NCBI GenBank assembly: GCA_963812415.1
Contig: CAWEVH010000043.1
Coordinates: forward strand, 253,808-317,807
From: JACVRW01 sp963812415
Lineage (GTDB): Bacteria > Actinomycetota > Thermoleophilia > Solirubrobacterales > Thermoleophilaceae
Reading direction: 5' to 3'
Length of the DNA: 64,000 nt
This document shows, one piece after another, positions 7,924 through 16,943 of the stretch. The notes beneath the pieces were generated by a model that made no database searches, was not told the DNA's origin, and worked only from the letters and a program-made list of their open reading frames with translations. The translations under genes were made by a program, and so were the position numbers. Positions within the stretch are counted from its first letter, which is position 1. Every line of letters starts with the position of its first letter.

Positions 7924-9102
7924 TCAGCCGGCCGGCGTGACAGTGGTCGGAACCACGACCGGGGAGAGTCGGCGCGAGGTGTACTTGGTGAGCTTGCCGG
8001 CGAGCACGCGCAGCTTGAAGCGCGTGGGCTTCGGCGCGCCGGCCTCGCTTGCCACAAGGCGAGCCACCGCCGCCGGAACCGCCACCACCAGCTTGCGCCC
8101 GCTGGCGCGCCGCGGCTTGGCGAACGCGGTGCGGCCGTCCGGGCCACGGAAGATCACGGTGTTCTTGGAGCGGGTGGACTGGAAGTTGCGGCCGCCAATC
8201 GTGAGCAGCGCACCGACGCCTACTCGCATCGGCGTGACGCGGGTGATCGCCGCGTCGGCGGTCGCGCCCTTGCCGGCCTTCGAGGCTTGGGCGCCAACCT
8301 CGACCTTGCGGATCTCGTCGATGCGCACCGTGTACGTGTCGCCGTCCTCGTCGGTGAAAACGTGCTCGGAGCCCGCTCCGATGTACGCGAGCGCGCACTC
8401 GTCGGGGCTCGGCTGGCAGCGCCCCTCGCCGGCGGCCGTGAGCGTGGCGTCCACGAGGAACACCGCGTCGGAGCCCTTCGGGGTCACGCCCATGAAGATC
8501 AGGAGCGGCGAAGCCTGGTTGGGCAGCATGTCGAGCTTCTCGAGCCCGTTCAGCCGCCGCGTGCGCACCGTTCGAGCTGAAGGTCACGTCGACCACGTAC
8601 TTGTAGGCCGTCGTCGTCTGGCCGCCGCCGTCACCGCCGCTGTCCGGGGTGCCGCCACCCGTGTAGCCGCCCCCGCTCGAGGGGCTGTCGCCGCCGCCGG
8701 TGCTCGGCTCCGTCGAGGCGGAGCTTCCGCCGCCGCCGGTCGAGGCGCTGTCGGCCTGCTTGCTGTCGATCGTAGACTCCGCCGATGACGCGCTCGGCTC
8801 ATGCGAACGCTTGGCGATCGCCTTGGGCGGCAGGAACGGATCGTCCGGGTCGAAGACGCCCAGCGTGGAGCCGCGCGGGTCGTCGGACTCTGCGAGCTTC
8901 ACCTCGGCCAGCGCCGCGAGCTCGCTCTTCTCGGCCGCGTCGGCCTTGACGGAGGTCGTCCGGCGCGGGCGCCGGGAGGCGTCTCCGAGGACTTGGACAG
9001 CACCACCGGCACCGCGACGAGCGCGGCCGCCAGCACCAGGGCCACGGGCCACAGGCGCTTGGCCCGGAGGTCGTGCCAGATGTCGAGAAGGAAGATCTTC
9101 AT
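7924..9102 (-). CDS. Membrane-anchored TIG/IPT-domain protein in the PilP position of the pilus operon
   Basis: The start at 9102 (MKIFLLDIWHDLRAKRLWPV) gives a short cytoplasmic tail and one membrane helix at about residues 15-33. A low-complexity Ser/Gly/Thr linker follows, then a beta-rich domain (around PNQASPLLIFMGVTPKGSDA and EDGDTYTVRIDEIRKVEV). A C-terminal Ig-like TIG/IPT domain begins ITRVTPMRVGVGALLTIGGR. Frame changes lie near 8970 and 8566. It follows pilO at 11 bp, the place held by the secretin-linking lipoprotein PilP in Gram-negatives. The topology is comparable, but sequence relation to PilP is not evident. It probably extends the PilM-N-O alignment complex towards the cell wall. 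Confidence 0.6.
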
Positions 9103-9113
9103 GGTGATCGTGC

Positions 9114-10094
9114 CTAGGGGGTCGCGGTCGCGGTCGGGGCAGGCGCCGGGCTGGAGCTCGGCGTGCCGCTGGCCGGGGTGGTCGGGTCGGTTGCGGGCGC
9201 GCTCGGCGCGGGGCCCTGCGGGCCGGCGCCGGCCGTCGTGCCCTGGGTCTTCGGCGAGAGGTAGACCGTGACGGTCATCTCGGCCTTGACGCGCGGGAAG
9301 ATGTTCGGGTCGCTCTCGAACTTCACGCTGTCCACGGTGATCAGGCGGCCGTTCACGACGACCGTCTGGTTGGCGACCCGCACGAAGCGCTTGATGTCGT
9401 GGAAGAAGTCGGCGAGATCGAGGAAGTTGCCCACGAACTCGAGCTCGAGCGGCACGGTCTCGAGGCCGGCCGGACCACTGGGCGCTGCCGCGCCGGTCGT
9501 GCCGGCCGGGGCCGCGCCACCGCCGACGGGAAGGCCGCCACCACCGGTGGAGGTCGAGGTCTGGGTGTCGACGCCGGACTGCTCGGCGGCGTCGGAGCGC
9601 TGCGCGGCCGTCTGGGCGGTCTCGTTGGCGCTCTCCGCGGCGCTGCCCGGGCGCGCTCTGGGCGGGCGCACCGCCGGCGTCGGCAGGGGTGGTCTCGCCC
9701 TCGCCGCCCTCTCCGCTGCCGCTGTCCGTGGGCGCGGGCGCCGGGGCCGTCTCCTCGCGCTCGCCGGTGGCGATGCGCGAGAAGTGGATGTCCGTGCCCT
9801 GCGCGGCGCGGTCGAGCTGGACGATCAGGCTCGGCATGTCGACCCCGGACGGGATCGCCTTGCCGAGGCGCACGATCTCGGCGTAGTCCGCCGCGAAGTC
9901 CGTCTTGGCGCCCTGCGCGGCTTTGGCCTGCGCGCGGGCGGTGTCACGGCGCTGCTCCTGCTTGGTCTTGCTCCTTCGCGGCCGTGGCGGCCTCCTCGCG
10001 CTTCGGCGCCATGAGGAGGAACCAGTAGGCCACGACCAGCAGCAGCGGAACGATCGCCAGGACGATCTTGCGATCACGATCGCTGACAGGCTCA
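9114..10094 (-). CDS. pilO: Type IV pilus inner-membrane alignment protein PilO
   Basis: Corrected reading from ATG 10094 gives a short Arg/Lys-rich start, a single membrane helix (LAIVPLLLVVAYWFLLMAP) and a coiled coil (QEQRRDTARAQAKAAQGAKT). The PilO core then follows, with AIPSGVDMPSLIVQLDRAA and the late LEFVGNFLDLADFFHDIKRF. Frame changes occur close to 10083, 9975 and 9655. A long Ser/Pro/Gly/Thr insert and a Pro/Ala/Thr-rich C-terminal tail are actinobacterial additions. PilO pairs with PilN in the membrane to link the cytoplasmic PilM ring to the outside. It overlaps pilN by ATGA. Confidence 0.82.
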
Positions 10095-10790
10095 TGAGCC
10101 ACCTCCGAGGGACACCGGCACGCGGGAGGCGCCGCGGGGGGCCTCGGATACGGCCGGGGCCTCGCTGAAGGTCAAGGTCAGATCGAACTGGTAGTAGCGC
10201 CCGCAGCTGTCCGCGGTCGTCTCGTCCTCGACGCCGACCTCGGTGGCCGACTGGTTCAGCTCGACGTCGGTGACGCGGTACATCTGCCGCATCCGGACCA
10301 TCATCCGAGCGACGTCGGGCTGGTGCGGGGTGCAGCCCACGAGGTTTGCCTTGGGCTGCGACGACGGTGGCCTCGGTGGCGCGCGGTCGTGCTGGTCTCG
10401 CTGCCGGCGACATCGCCCGTGACCGAGCGTATCGGAGGACTGGAGCCAGCTGCCCGTGGGCATCACGAGCGACAGCTCTCGCATCATCCGCTCCCAGTCG
10501 AAGCGGCTGCCGGCGACCGCCGCGACGGAGGTCAGGCGGGCCTGCTTGATGTCTGCGAAGTTCGTGAACGAGGCGCGCTTGGCGGCCTCGGCCTCGAGGT
10601 GATCGGCCTCGGCCTTGGCGGCCGCGGCGTCGTTCTGGTTCTCGGTCACCTTGTTCGTGGTCACGACGTAGGCGGCGACCATCACGAGCAGCGTCGCGAG
10701 GAGGCCGACCACGACGTAGGCGCCACCGGAGCGGTTGCCCGTCGGGCGCGCGCGCCGCTGCTCGCTCGGGACGAGGTTGACGGCCTTCAC
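10092..10790 (-). CDS. pilN: Type IV pilus assembly protein PilN
   Basis: The GTG at 10790 overlaps the pilM stop (GTGA). The first residues, VKAVNLVPSEQRR, are the conserved cytoplasmic NLxP segment by which PilN docks into PilM. A membrane helix (AYVVVGLLATLLVMVAAYVV), a coiled coil and a periplasmic-type domain with WERMMRELSLVMPTGSWL follow. Two compensating frame changes around 10440 and 10370 leave start and end in the same frame. It works with PilM and PilO in the pilus alignment subcomplex. Confidence 0.85.
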   Translation of the reverse strand: MKAVNLVPSEQRRARPTGNRSGGAYVVVGLLATLLVMVAAYVVTTNKVTENQNDAAAAKAEADHLEAEAAKRASFTNFADIKQARLTSVAAVAGSRFDWERMMRELSLVMPTGSWLQSSDTLGHGRCRRQRDQHDRAPPRPPSSQPKANLVGCTPHQPDVARMMVRMRQMYRVTDVELNQSATEVGVEDETTADSCGRYYQFDLTLTFSEAPAVSEAPRGASRVPVSLGGGS

Positions 10791-11721
10791 GCCGCCGCCC
10801 CCATGGCAAGACCGGCGGCCACGGTGAAACGGTGCGGATCCTCGCGGCCGCTGATCGGCGCGGGGTCGAGCAGGCCGAGCGGCGGCGCCACGCTGGTGGG
10901 CATGCCGAGGTGCACGCCGAGGCTCTCGACGAGCGCGCCGTCGACCGAGCCCGGGCCCGGAGAGCACGACCTCGCCGACGGGCTTGGCCTGCGGCTGCGT
11001 CATGTAGTAGTCGATCGAGAGCCGGATCTCGTCGGCAAGCTGCGAGCCGGCGTCGTCGTCGTCCCAGACCGCCGACAGCGGCCGGGTGAAGAAGCATGTG
11101 GATCCGACGGCGATGGCGAGGTTGCTGACGCCGGCGAGATGGCAGTACACGCGCGCGCTCTCCTCGAAGTCTGTTGGGGGACGGGCTGGCCAGGGTGCGC
11201 ACAAGCGCGAAGGCGTCGAGGTCGATGCCCTCCGGCTTGAGGCCGGCCTTCTTGGCCGCCTCGAGCAGCCCCTCGATCATCGAGCGGCGGGCGGCCACGA
11301 GGACCACCTGCATGCGGGGCGAGCCGTCGGGCGCCTGCGTGAAGCCGGCGACCTGGTGGTCGAGCACGGCCTCGTCGAGCGGCATCGCGATCGCCTCGGC
11401 CGCCTGGAAGCGAACGGCTGCGTCGCGCTGCTTCTCGTCCTCGATGCGCGGGAGCTCGACCACGCGCACGACGATCTGCTGGTTCGACACGCCGAGGCGG
11501 ACGCCCTTGGGCAGCTCGGACTCGGCGACGAAGCTCTTGAGCGCATCCGCGAGCTGGTCGCGGTCGACGACCTCGCCGTCACGGACGAGGCCGTCGGGCA
11601 GAGCCTTGCTGGCCGCGCGCACGACGCGCTGGCCGTCGACCTGCGCCGCGGCGAGGTAGCGACCGTCGATGTCGAGACCGACGGTGCCACGCTGGGAGCT
11701 CTTGCGGAGGGAGAACGCCAT
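10787..11721 (-). CDS. pilM: Type IV pilus assembly ATPase-like protein PilM
   Basis: The start at 11721 gives MAFSLRKSSQRGTVGLDIDG, the actin/FtsA-like phosphate-1 region of PilM. FVAESELPKGVRLGV and a long domain with EGLLEAAKKAGLKPEGIDLDAFAL follow. Frame changes near 11170 and 10955 separate this from the remaining pieces (SIDYYMTQPQAKPVGEVVLS and the end VAAGLAMGAAA). PilM is the cytoplasmic scaffold that binds the PilN N-terminus; the GTGA overlap with pilN fits that 1:1 partnership. Confidence 0.86.
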
Positions 11722-11817
11722 GGAAGTTCCATCCGAATATCGGCGGGGCCATGGACTCCCTTAGCGGGGGGTGGCGAATGTCCAGGTCGGCTGGACACCT
11801 TCGCCCGCCAGGGCGCG

Positions 11818-12561
11818 TCAGCTCAGGAAGTTGTCCTCGTAGAGGTCGACCAGCTCCGGGCCGGCCAGCACGGCGACGATGCCGCCGAGGGCGAGGAAGA
11901 TCCCGAACGGGACCGCCTTCTTGCGCGCGGCCGCGCCCTCGCGCGCGAGGATGACGATCCCGACGATCGACCCGCTCAGGAAGGCGATCAGGAGCGCCGG
12001 GATCACCGACACGCCCAGGTAGAGGCCCATGGCGCCGGCCAGCTTGACGTCGCCCATGCCCATCCCGCGCGGATAGGCGAGCACCGCCAGGAAGAGGAAC
12101 AGGAACGCTCCCGCGCCGGCCACCAGGTGCTCGACGAGATCGTCGCGGTCCACCAGGACCGTGGCCACCAGGCCCCAGACCGCCAGCGGATAGACGATGC
12201 GGTTCGGCAGCAGCTTGTGGTCGTAGTCGATCCCCGCGAGGGCGATCAGCGCCGCCACGAAGGGCAGCTCGAGCACGAGGTCGTCGTCGAGGCCGCCCAC
12301 CAGCACGACCGCCGCGAACGCCACCGCGGTCAGCAGCTCGACCGCCGGGTAGCGCGGCGAGATCGGCGCCTGGCAGTGGCGGCAGCGGCCGCGCAGCACC
12401 AGCCACGAGACGATCGGGATGTTGTCGTAGCCGGCGATCTGGGTGCCGCAGCTCGGGCAGCGCGAGCGCGGGTGCACCAGCGACTCGCCGAGCGGGAGGC
12501 GGTGGATCACGACGTTCAGGAAGCTGCCCACCACGGCGCCGAACACGCCGGCGAGGACCAC
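11818..12561 (-). CDS. pilD: Prepilin peptidase (PilD/GspO family)
   Basis: The 247-residue polytopic membrane aspartyl protease cleaves the leader of type IV prepilins before the conserved Phe and N-methylates the new end. It has the N-terminal GSFLNVVIHRLPLG motif, two zinc-type CxxC pairs (CPSCGT and CRHCQ) and the catalytic Asp segments GIDYDHKLLPN and GMGMGDVKLAGAMGLYLG. The chosen GTG at 12561 is the first usable start in a frame that continues a little upstream. It sits between the minor pilins and pilM, as in related pilus clusters. Confidence 0.92.
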   Translation of the reverse strand: MVLAGVFGAVVGSFLNVVIHRLPLGESLVHPRSRCPSCGTQIAGYDNIPIVSWLVLRGRCRHCQAPISPRYPAVELLTAVAFAAVVLVGGLDDDLVLELPFVAALIALAGIDYDHKLLPNRIVYPLAVWGLVATVLVDRDDLVEHLVAGAGAFLFLFLAVLAYPRGMGMGDVKLAGAMGLYLGVSVIPALLIAFLSGSIVGIVILAREGAAARKKAVPFGIFLALGGIVAVLAGPELVDLYEDNFLS

Positions 12562-12603
12562 CGCCGCGGCTATGCGACTGCCCCCCGGCTCACGCCGGAC
12601 ACC

Positions 12604-13804
12604 CTACCCGCCGGTGATGTCGCGCCAGGAGTTCTGGACGATGCTGGCGCTGCCGTACGAGCTGACCGAGATGAACGCGCGCTCGTCGTACTCGATGTTC
12701 ACCCGGTTCGAGCCGACGTCGATGCCGCCCGGACCGTCGACGAAGGCGCCACCGTGGATCGTGGAGCCCGCCGCGCAGCCGCAGCAGCTCGTCGCTGCTC
12801 GAGTTCTGGTTGTTCAGGTGGTAGATGATGCCCCAGAAGTCCGAGCGGCCGCCGACCTCGAGCTCGCCGTCGGCCCAGATCAGGATGCCGCCGTTGTTGG
12901 GCGCGTTCCAGGTCCAGTTGCTCGTGTAGTTCCCGACGGCGCAGCCCTGCACCCAGACGACCTTGCCGCTGAGCTGCTCGATCGACGGGCAGGTGCCGTC
13001 GAAGAAGCGCCCGTCGGCGATCGCGCGCTCCTTGAGGCGCTCCTTCACGTCGTCCTCGATTGCGTCCTGGTTGACGAACTGCTGGCCCTCGATCGCGCCC
13101 GCGGGATCGAGCTGCGGCCGCTTGTGGTCCGGCGTGTACTCCGCGCAGTCCGGACGCGGCGAGGTTGCAGCGCAGGGTCACCGGATGCTCGCTCGTCGCG
13201 TCCGGGTTGGTCTTGATGTACACGCCGTTGCCGTTCGGCGTGAGCTCGAACTGGCCGGCGAGGATCACCCTCTTGGGAAGGAACTCGACCTTCTCCTGGA
13301 CCTGCACCAGCGCGACGAGGATGCGCTCGCGGCCGCGCACGCTCGCTCTGGGCCTTGACCCAGACGCGCCGGTTGACGTTCGAGTCCCAGTGCGGCGTCG
13401 TGGCCGCCTCGACCTGGGCGGCGTCGTAGAACGGGCCGCTCACGTCGTCGTAGATCGTGGTGCTCCAGCTCGAGCCGGTCGCGTAGTCGGGCGAGGTGAA
13501 GGCCGCGGCGATCTCCGCCCCGTCCGGGCAGAACTGGGCCGGCGGCCGACGCGCTCGAGCAGGTGGGCATCGTGGTCGGGTAGATGGGAGCCCCCGCCCA
13601 CTGGCGCGAGAGCACGAACGACTGGGAGTTGAGGCTGGCCTCGGCGAGGTTGAACGAGGACTCGCGCTGGCGCTCGCGCATCGACTCGACCTGCTGGGTG
13701 TCGACGAAGGAGAAGGCCGCCAGCCCGACCGCGAGCATCATGGACATCAGGACCACGGCCAGCACGATCGCGCTGCCACGCTCTGCGCGGAGAAGTCTCC
13801 TCAC
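12604..13804 (-). CDS. PilX-like pilus assembly protein with large extracellular domain, several frame changes
   Basis: From GTG 13804, which overlaps the previous stop, the N-terminus RAERGSAIVLAVVLMSMMLA is a PilX-type hydrophobic helix without a classical pilin GFTLIE site. A helical spine (VESMRERQRESSFNLAEASL) follows, then a secreted-type domain. Pieces in different frames carry VWVKAQS, VEFLPKRVILAGQFELTPNG, KVVWVQGCAVGNYTSNWTWN and GILIWADGELEVGGRSDFWG, and the gene ends near 12604. The last pieces look like a beta-helical display domain. It is probably a pilus priming or tip component. At least four indels are needed to read it through. Confidence 0.6.
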
Positions 13805-14720
13805 GGGATCGGTCACCGATCCGCAGTTCGCCGTTGCCGTCAGATCGCCCTGATCCCTCACCTGGAGCATGATCGTGTGCGCGACCCGCCGAGGGGGCGT
13901 TCCAGATCCCGACGACCCCGGTCATGTCCGGGCGTGCTCGGGCGGAGCGTTGCCGTCTGCGTACCACCGGAACTCCTTCAGGTTGAAGCCCTCGGGATCC
14001 GCGGACCCGGAGCCGTTCAGTGCCACCTGCCTGCCGTTGCCCGCGTAGGTCGCGGTGCACGACGCGACGGGCGCGCGATTCTGGTTGCGCAGGAAGACGC
14101 GCGAGCCGAGGTCCACCGCAGTCGGGCTCTGGCCCGGGTTCGTGTCGACCATCAGCTGGGCGCGGATCGCCGAGATGTCTTCGAGGGGAGCCGGGCCGGG
14201 CGTGTAGGTGAACGCCGGGAGCGGCGTCGACTGCGTGGTGTTCACGATGTCGCTCGCCACCACCGTGCTCGTCGGCCAGCTCGCAGTTCGGACAGCCGCT
14301 GCTGGAGAACGTGGGCGGCGGATCGGTCACGACCCAGGTCTGCTGCTGGCGGATCAGGGGCGCCTTGCCGTTCACGACGCTCCCGATGCAGTAGCGCACG
14401 CGTTTGATGTTGCGGGCGTTCAGAGAGCCCACCGGCTTGACGGCGTCCACGGTGAGGAAGATGAGGTCGAAGGGCTCCGCCTTCTCCACCGCCTTGGGCA
14501 CGCTGTCGGTCGGACTCGCGAGGTTGCGCAGCTGGCTCGACAGGCGCTCGACGGTGAGCCTCGCCTCGTCCTGGGACTCGTTCTGGAGGCGGTTCACGCG
14601 CTCGTTCTTGTGGAACGAGACGAACGCGGAGATGGTGGCCATGACCACGACGGTCACGATCGACATCGAGACGAGCAGCTCGATGAGCGTGAATCCGGCC
14701 TGTCCGCGCCGGGCGGTCAT
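13801..14720 (-). CDS. PilW-like minor pilin with a C-terminal PKD-like domain
   Basis: ATG 14720 overlaps the upstream stop (ATGA). The start MTARRGQAGFTLIELLVSMS is a textbook type IV prepilin: short leader, G/F cleavage site, Glu at +5 and a hydrophobic helix. An assembly helix with NESQDEARLTVERLSSQLRNL follows. After a frame change near 14270 the C-terminal part contains GRQVALNGSGSADPEGFNLK, the hallmark strand-turn of a PKD domain. Further indels lie between 13930 and 13810. PKD domains are common in surface adhesins and enzymes, so this minor pilin may display a binding module near the pilus tip. Confidence 0.68.
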
Positions 14721-16166
14721 GGGGCCACCGGGCCGAGGGGAGCGGACTCCGAGAAGTTCTCGTCCACCGCGGCGACGTAGTACTCGTGACCCCCGGAGGC
14801 CGCGTCGACGTCGCGGAACGAGGTCATCGAGTCCTGGCCGCTGCGGCCGATGCGCCTGCCGATGGCGGTGCCGTCGCGGTAGACCCGGTAGAAGATCACG
14901 TTCGAGCCGCTGTAGGCCGGGGCCGCCGGGACCGAAGCGGGCCAGCTCAGCACGACGTCGGCTCCGTCGACCGTGGCCGTGAGCGTCAGCGGCTGGTCCG
15001 GCTGGCGTGTTCGCGCGCACCGCGGTGATCGCCGAGGAGACCTGCCCCTCGCGAGGGCCGCCGCCGAACGGGTCCTCGTCGAGCGCGACGACGCGGTACT
15101 CGACGCTCGCGCCCGCCGGCGGGTTCAGGTCCCGGCACTCCGTGAAGTCCGTGTCGGTCGGCTGGTCGCAGCCCGGCACCAGCTCGGTGCCCGCGGCGCT
15201 GGTCCGGTAGACCCGGTAGCCGGTCACGTCGGGCTCGACGTTGCGCGCCCACTGGATCTCGACGATGTCGTTCACGTCGCTGAAGCCGATGCGCGGGTTC
15301 CAGCCTCCGAACACGCTTCCCGGCGCGAGCGGGCACGTCGCGGTTGAGGCGGATCGTGCGCGAGCGCGTCGGCCCCGGGCGTTCCCTCCACGTCGAAGGC
15401 GGTCACGCTGACCACGTAGGTGCCGTCCGGAACGTGGGTCGCTGCCGCTGTCGATGTCCAGGCGAAGGTGCGCGGACGTGCTCGAGTCGGTGTCGACAGG
15501 GCGCCGTCGACCGCGAACCTGATCGCGACGGCCGTGTCGGCGGCCTGGACGACGAACTTCACTGAGCCGACCGGCGTCGTGATCTCGTCCGTGTTCGGGT
15601 CCTGGCCCGTGAACTCGACGTCCGGTCCGGCGGAGCTGGCCTCGTTGTTCACGATCCCCGCCTGCCGGACGCTGCGCGTGGCGCCGCCGCGCTTCCAGGT
15701 CACGGTCACGGTCACGCGCTTGTAGTCGTCCGGGTTGCGGTCGTCGCCCGTGCCCGCGCTCGAGCAGAAGCTGCCGCCGCTCTTGTCGCCGAAGCCGTCC
15801 TGCCCGTCGTCGACCGAGCAGACGGACATCGCGACCGTGTAGGTCTGCTTGCGGCGGACGACCGTCCACGCGAGTGGTCGAAGGCGTGCTGTCGGCGAGC
15901 CCGGGGATCGCCTGCACCTCGCTGATCGCGGAGCCCGGGTTGAGATTCGTGTAGGGCACCGAGCGAGCCGCCTCGATCACCTCGCGGTTGAGGGCGTTCG
16001 CGGCCTCGCGCTCCTTGGTCATCAGGGTGCGCGCGTTGGCGCCGTCGATGAGCGCGATCGACCCGCTGATGCCGATCACCAGGATCAGCATCGTCACCAT
16101 CACCTCGACGAGCGTGAAGCCGCGGTCGTCGCGTGCAAGCGGAAGGGCGCGCATCTCGTGCGTCAT
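14717..16166 (-). CDS. PilV-like minor pilin with Ig-like and two fibronectin type III-like repeats
   Basis: ATG 16166 gives a short leader and RGFTLVEVMVTMLILVIGIS, a prepilin peptidase site with Glu at +5. After the pilin helix the protein continues for about 400 more residues, far longer than an ordinary minor pilin. An Ig-like segment (GTYVVSVTAFDVEG) is followed by two FN3-like units. The first contains VTGYRVYRTSAAGTE and VEYRVVALDEDPFG; the second contains VIFYRVYRDGTAIG and HEYYVAAVDENFSE. Frame changes occur near 15880, 15350, 15310 and 15000. Multi-FN3 minor pilins suggest a tip adhesin. It is first of the minor pilin genes, behind the pilin terminator. Confidence 0.7.
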
Positions 16167-16225
16167 CGGATCCGGCCTGGCCTCGCTTGACCTGCGGGGG
16201 GCGATTCTGGCCGAACCTCGCCAAC

Positions 16226-16254
16226 AAAAAGAGGCGGGCCCGAAGGCCCGCCTC
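16226..16254 (-). terminator. Intrinsic terminator after the major pilin gene
   Basis: On the minus strand, GAGGCGGGCC, a TTCG tetraloop and GGCCCGCCTC form a perfect 10-bp stem, directly followed by TTTTTG. It lies 26 bp past the pilin stop. It would let the major pilin be made in excess while only part of the transcription continues into the minor pilin and pilM-O genes. Confidence 0.93.
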
Positions 16255-16279
16255 TCGAGGTTCAGCGTGGTAGCCGCTG

Positions 16280-16723
16280 TTACCACCTACCGCCCGTACC
16301 GCAGCCGGCCTTGGCGCCGGTGTCGCAGGTGTAGGGCTTCACGAACTGACCCGTGGTCTTCGTGATGGTGAAGTGGTTACCCGACTTCGAGGTACCCACG
16401 ACCTGATACGAGTCGACCGCGCCCGAGGTCACGTTGACCTCGCCGCCGGCCGTCCCCAGCGGGATACCGCTGTCCTGCAGGTCCTGCGCCGAGTTGGTGC
16501 AGTTCCGGTAATCCTGCTCCTGCGTGTAGCAGGACTCGACATGCGAAACGATGTTTCGCGCGTTGGACTTGGCCTCGGAGTCCTGACCCTTCTGACGCTG
16601 ACCCAGGAAAGCGGGCAGCGCGATGGCGGCCAGGATGCCGATGATGAGAATCACGACGAGGAGCTCGATGAGCGTGAAGCCCTTCTCCTCGTTGTGCATG
16701 CGCTCGCGGAGCATCCGCAGCAT
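16280..16723 (-). CDS. pilA: Major type IV pilin
   Basis: The 147-residue prepilin has a 14-residue basic leader ending KG before FTLIELLVVILIIGILAAIA, the classical PilD/PilE signature with Glu at +5. The C-terminal domain has two Cys pairs (around CYTQEQDYRNC and CDTGAKAGCG). A very strong ribosome site, GGAGGAG, stands 6 nt before the ATG. The gene has its own terminator and a c-di-GMP riboswitch upstream, matching its role as the abundant fibre subunit. The symbol pilA is used generically. Confidence 0.94.
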   Translation of the reverse strand: MLRMLRERMHNEEKGFTLIELLVVILIIGILAAIALPAFLGQRQKGQDSEAKSNARNIVSHVESCYTQEQDYRNCTNSAQDLQDSGIPLGTAGGEVNVTSGAVDSYQVVGTSKSGNHFTITKTTGQFVKPYTCDTGAKAGCGTGGRW

Positions 16724-16789
16724 TTGTCTCCTCCTTGAGGTGACTGTTATTTGGTCTGGCGCCAGTCGCCACGGCCTGCCCCCAAGACT

Positions 16790-16880
16790 TCGCTCGGTGG
16801 TAGCTCGGCCGGCTCCCGCTGGGAGCCCCGGAGCTTTGCGCCCCCGCCTCGCGACGGGTTTGCCTTTTTCACCGGGCTCT
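16790..16880 (-). promoter_or_regulatory. Cyclic di-GMP class I (GEMM) riboswitch in the pilin leader
   Basis: On the minus strand the leader reads GGTGAAAAAGGCAAACC, a small stem (CGTC, GCGA, GGCG), then GGGGCGCAAAGCTCCGGGGC, a variable stem (TCCC AGC GGGA) and GCCGGCCGAGCTACCACC. These are the conserved blocks of the GEMM-I aptamer: GGCAAACC (plus 16857-16864), GCGCAAAGC, CGGGGC and the closing GAGCTACC. The outer CGGTG pairs with CACCG to make P1. The aptamer ends about 70 nt before the pilin ATG. Class I GEMM riboswitches are known in front of motility and pilus genes. Whether it acts on transcription or on ribosome access is not clear from the sequence. Confidence 0.85.
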
Positions 16881-16943
16881 GGCTTCTTGCCCGCAAAGAT
16901 CGACTCGGCGAAGCGCTCCCTTTAATCGAAGCGCCGAGCTGGC

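Noticed and set aside
11779..11797. Hairpin TGTCCAG/CTGGACA between pilD and pilM
   Set aside because: The stem is only 7 bp and has no T-tract, so I do not call it a terminator; an operator cannot be excluded but nothing supports it.
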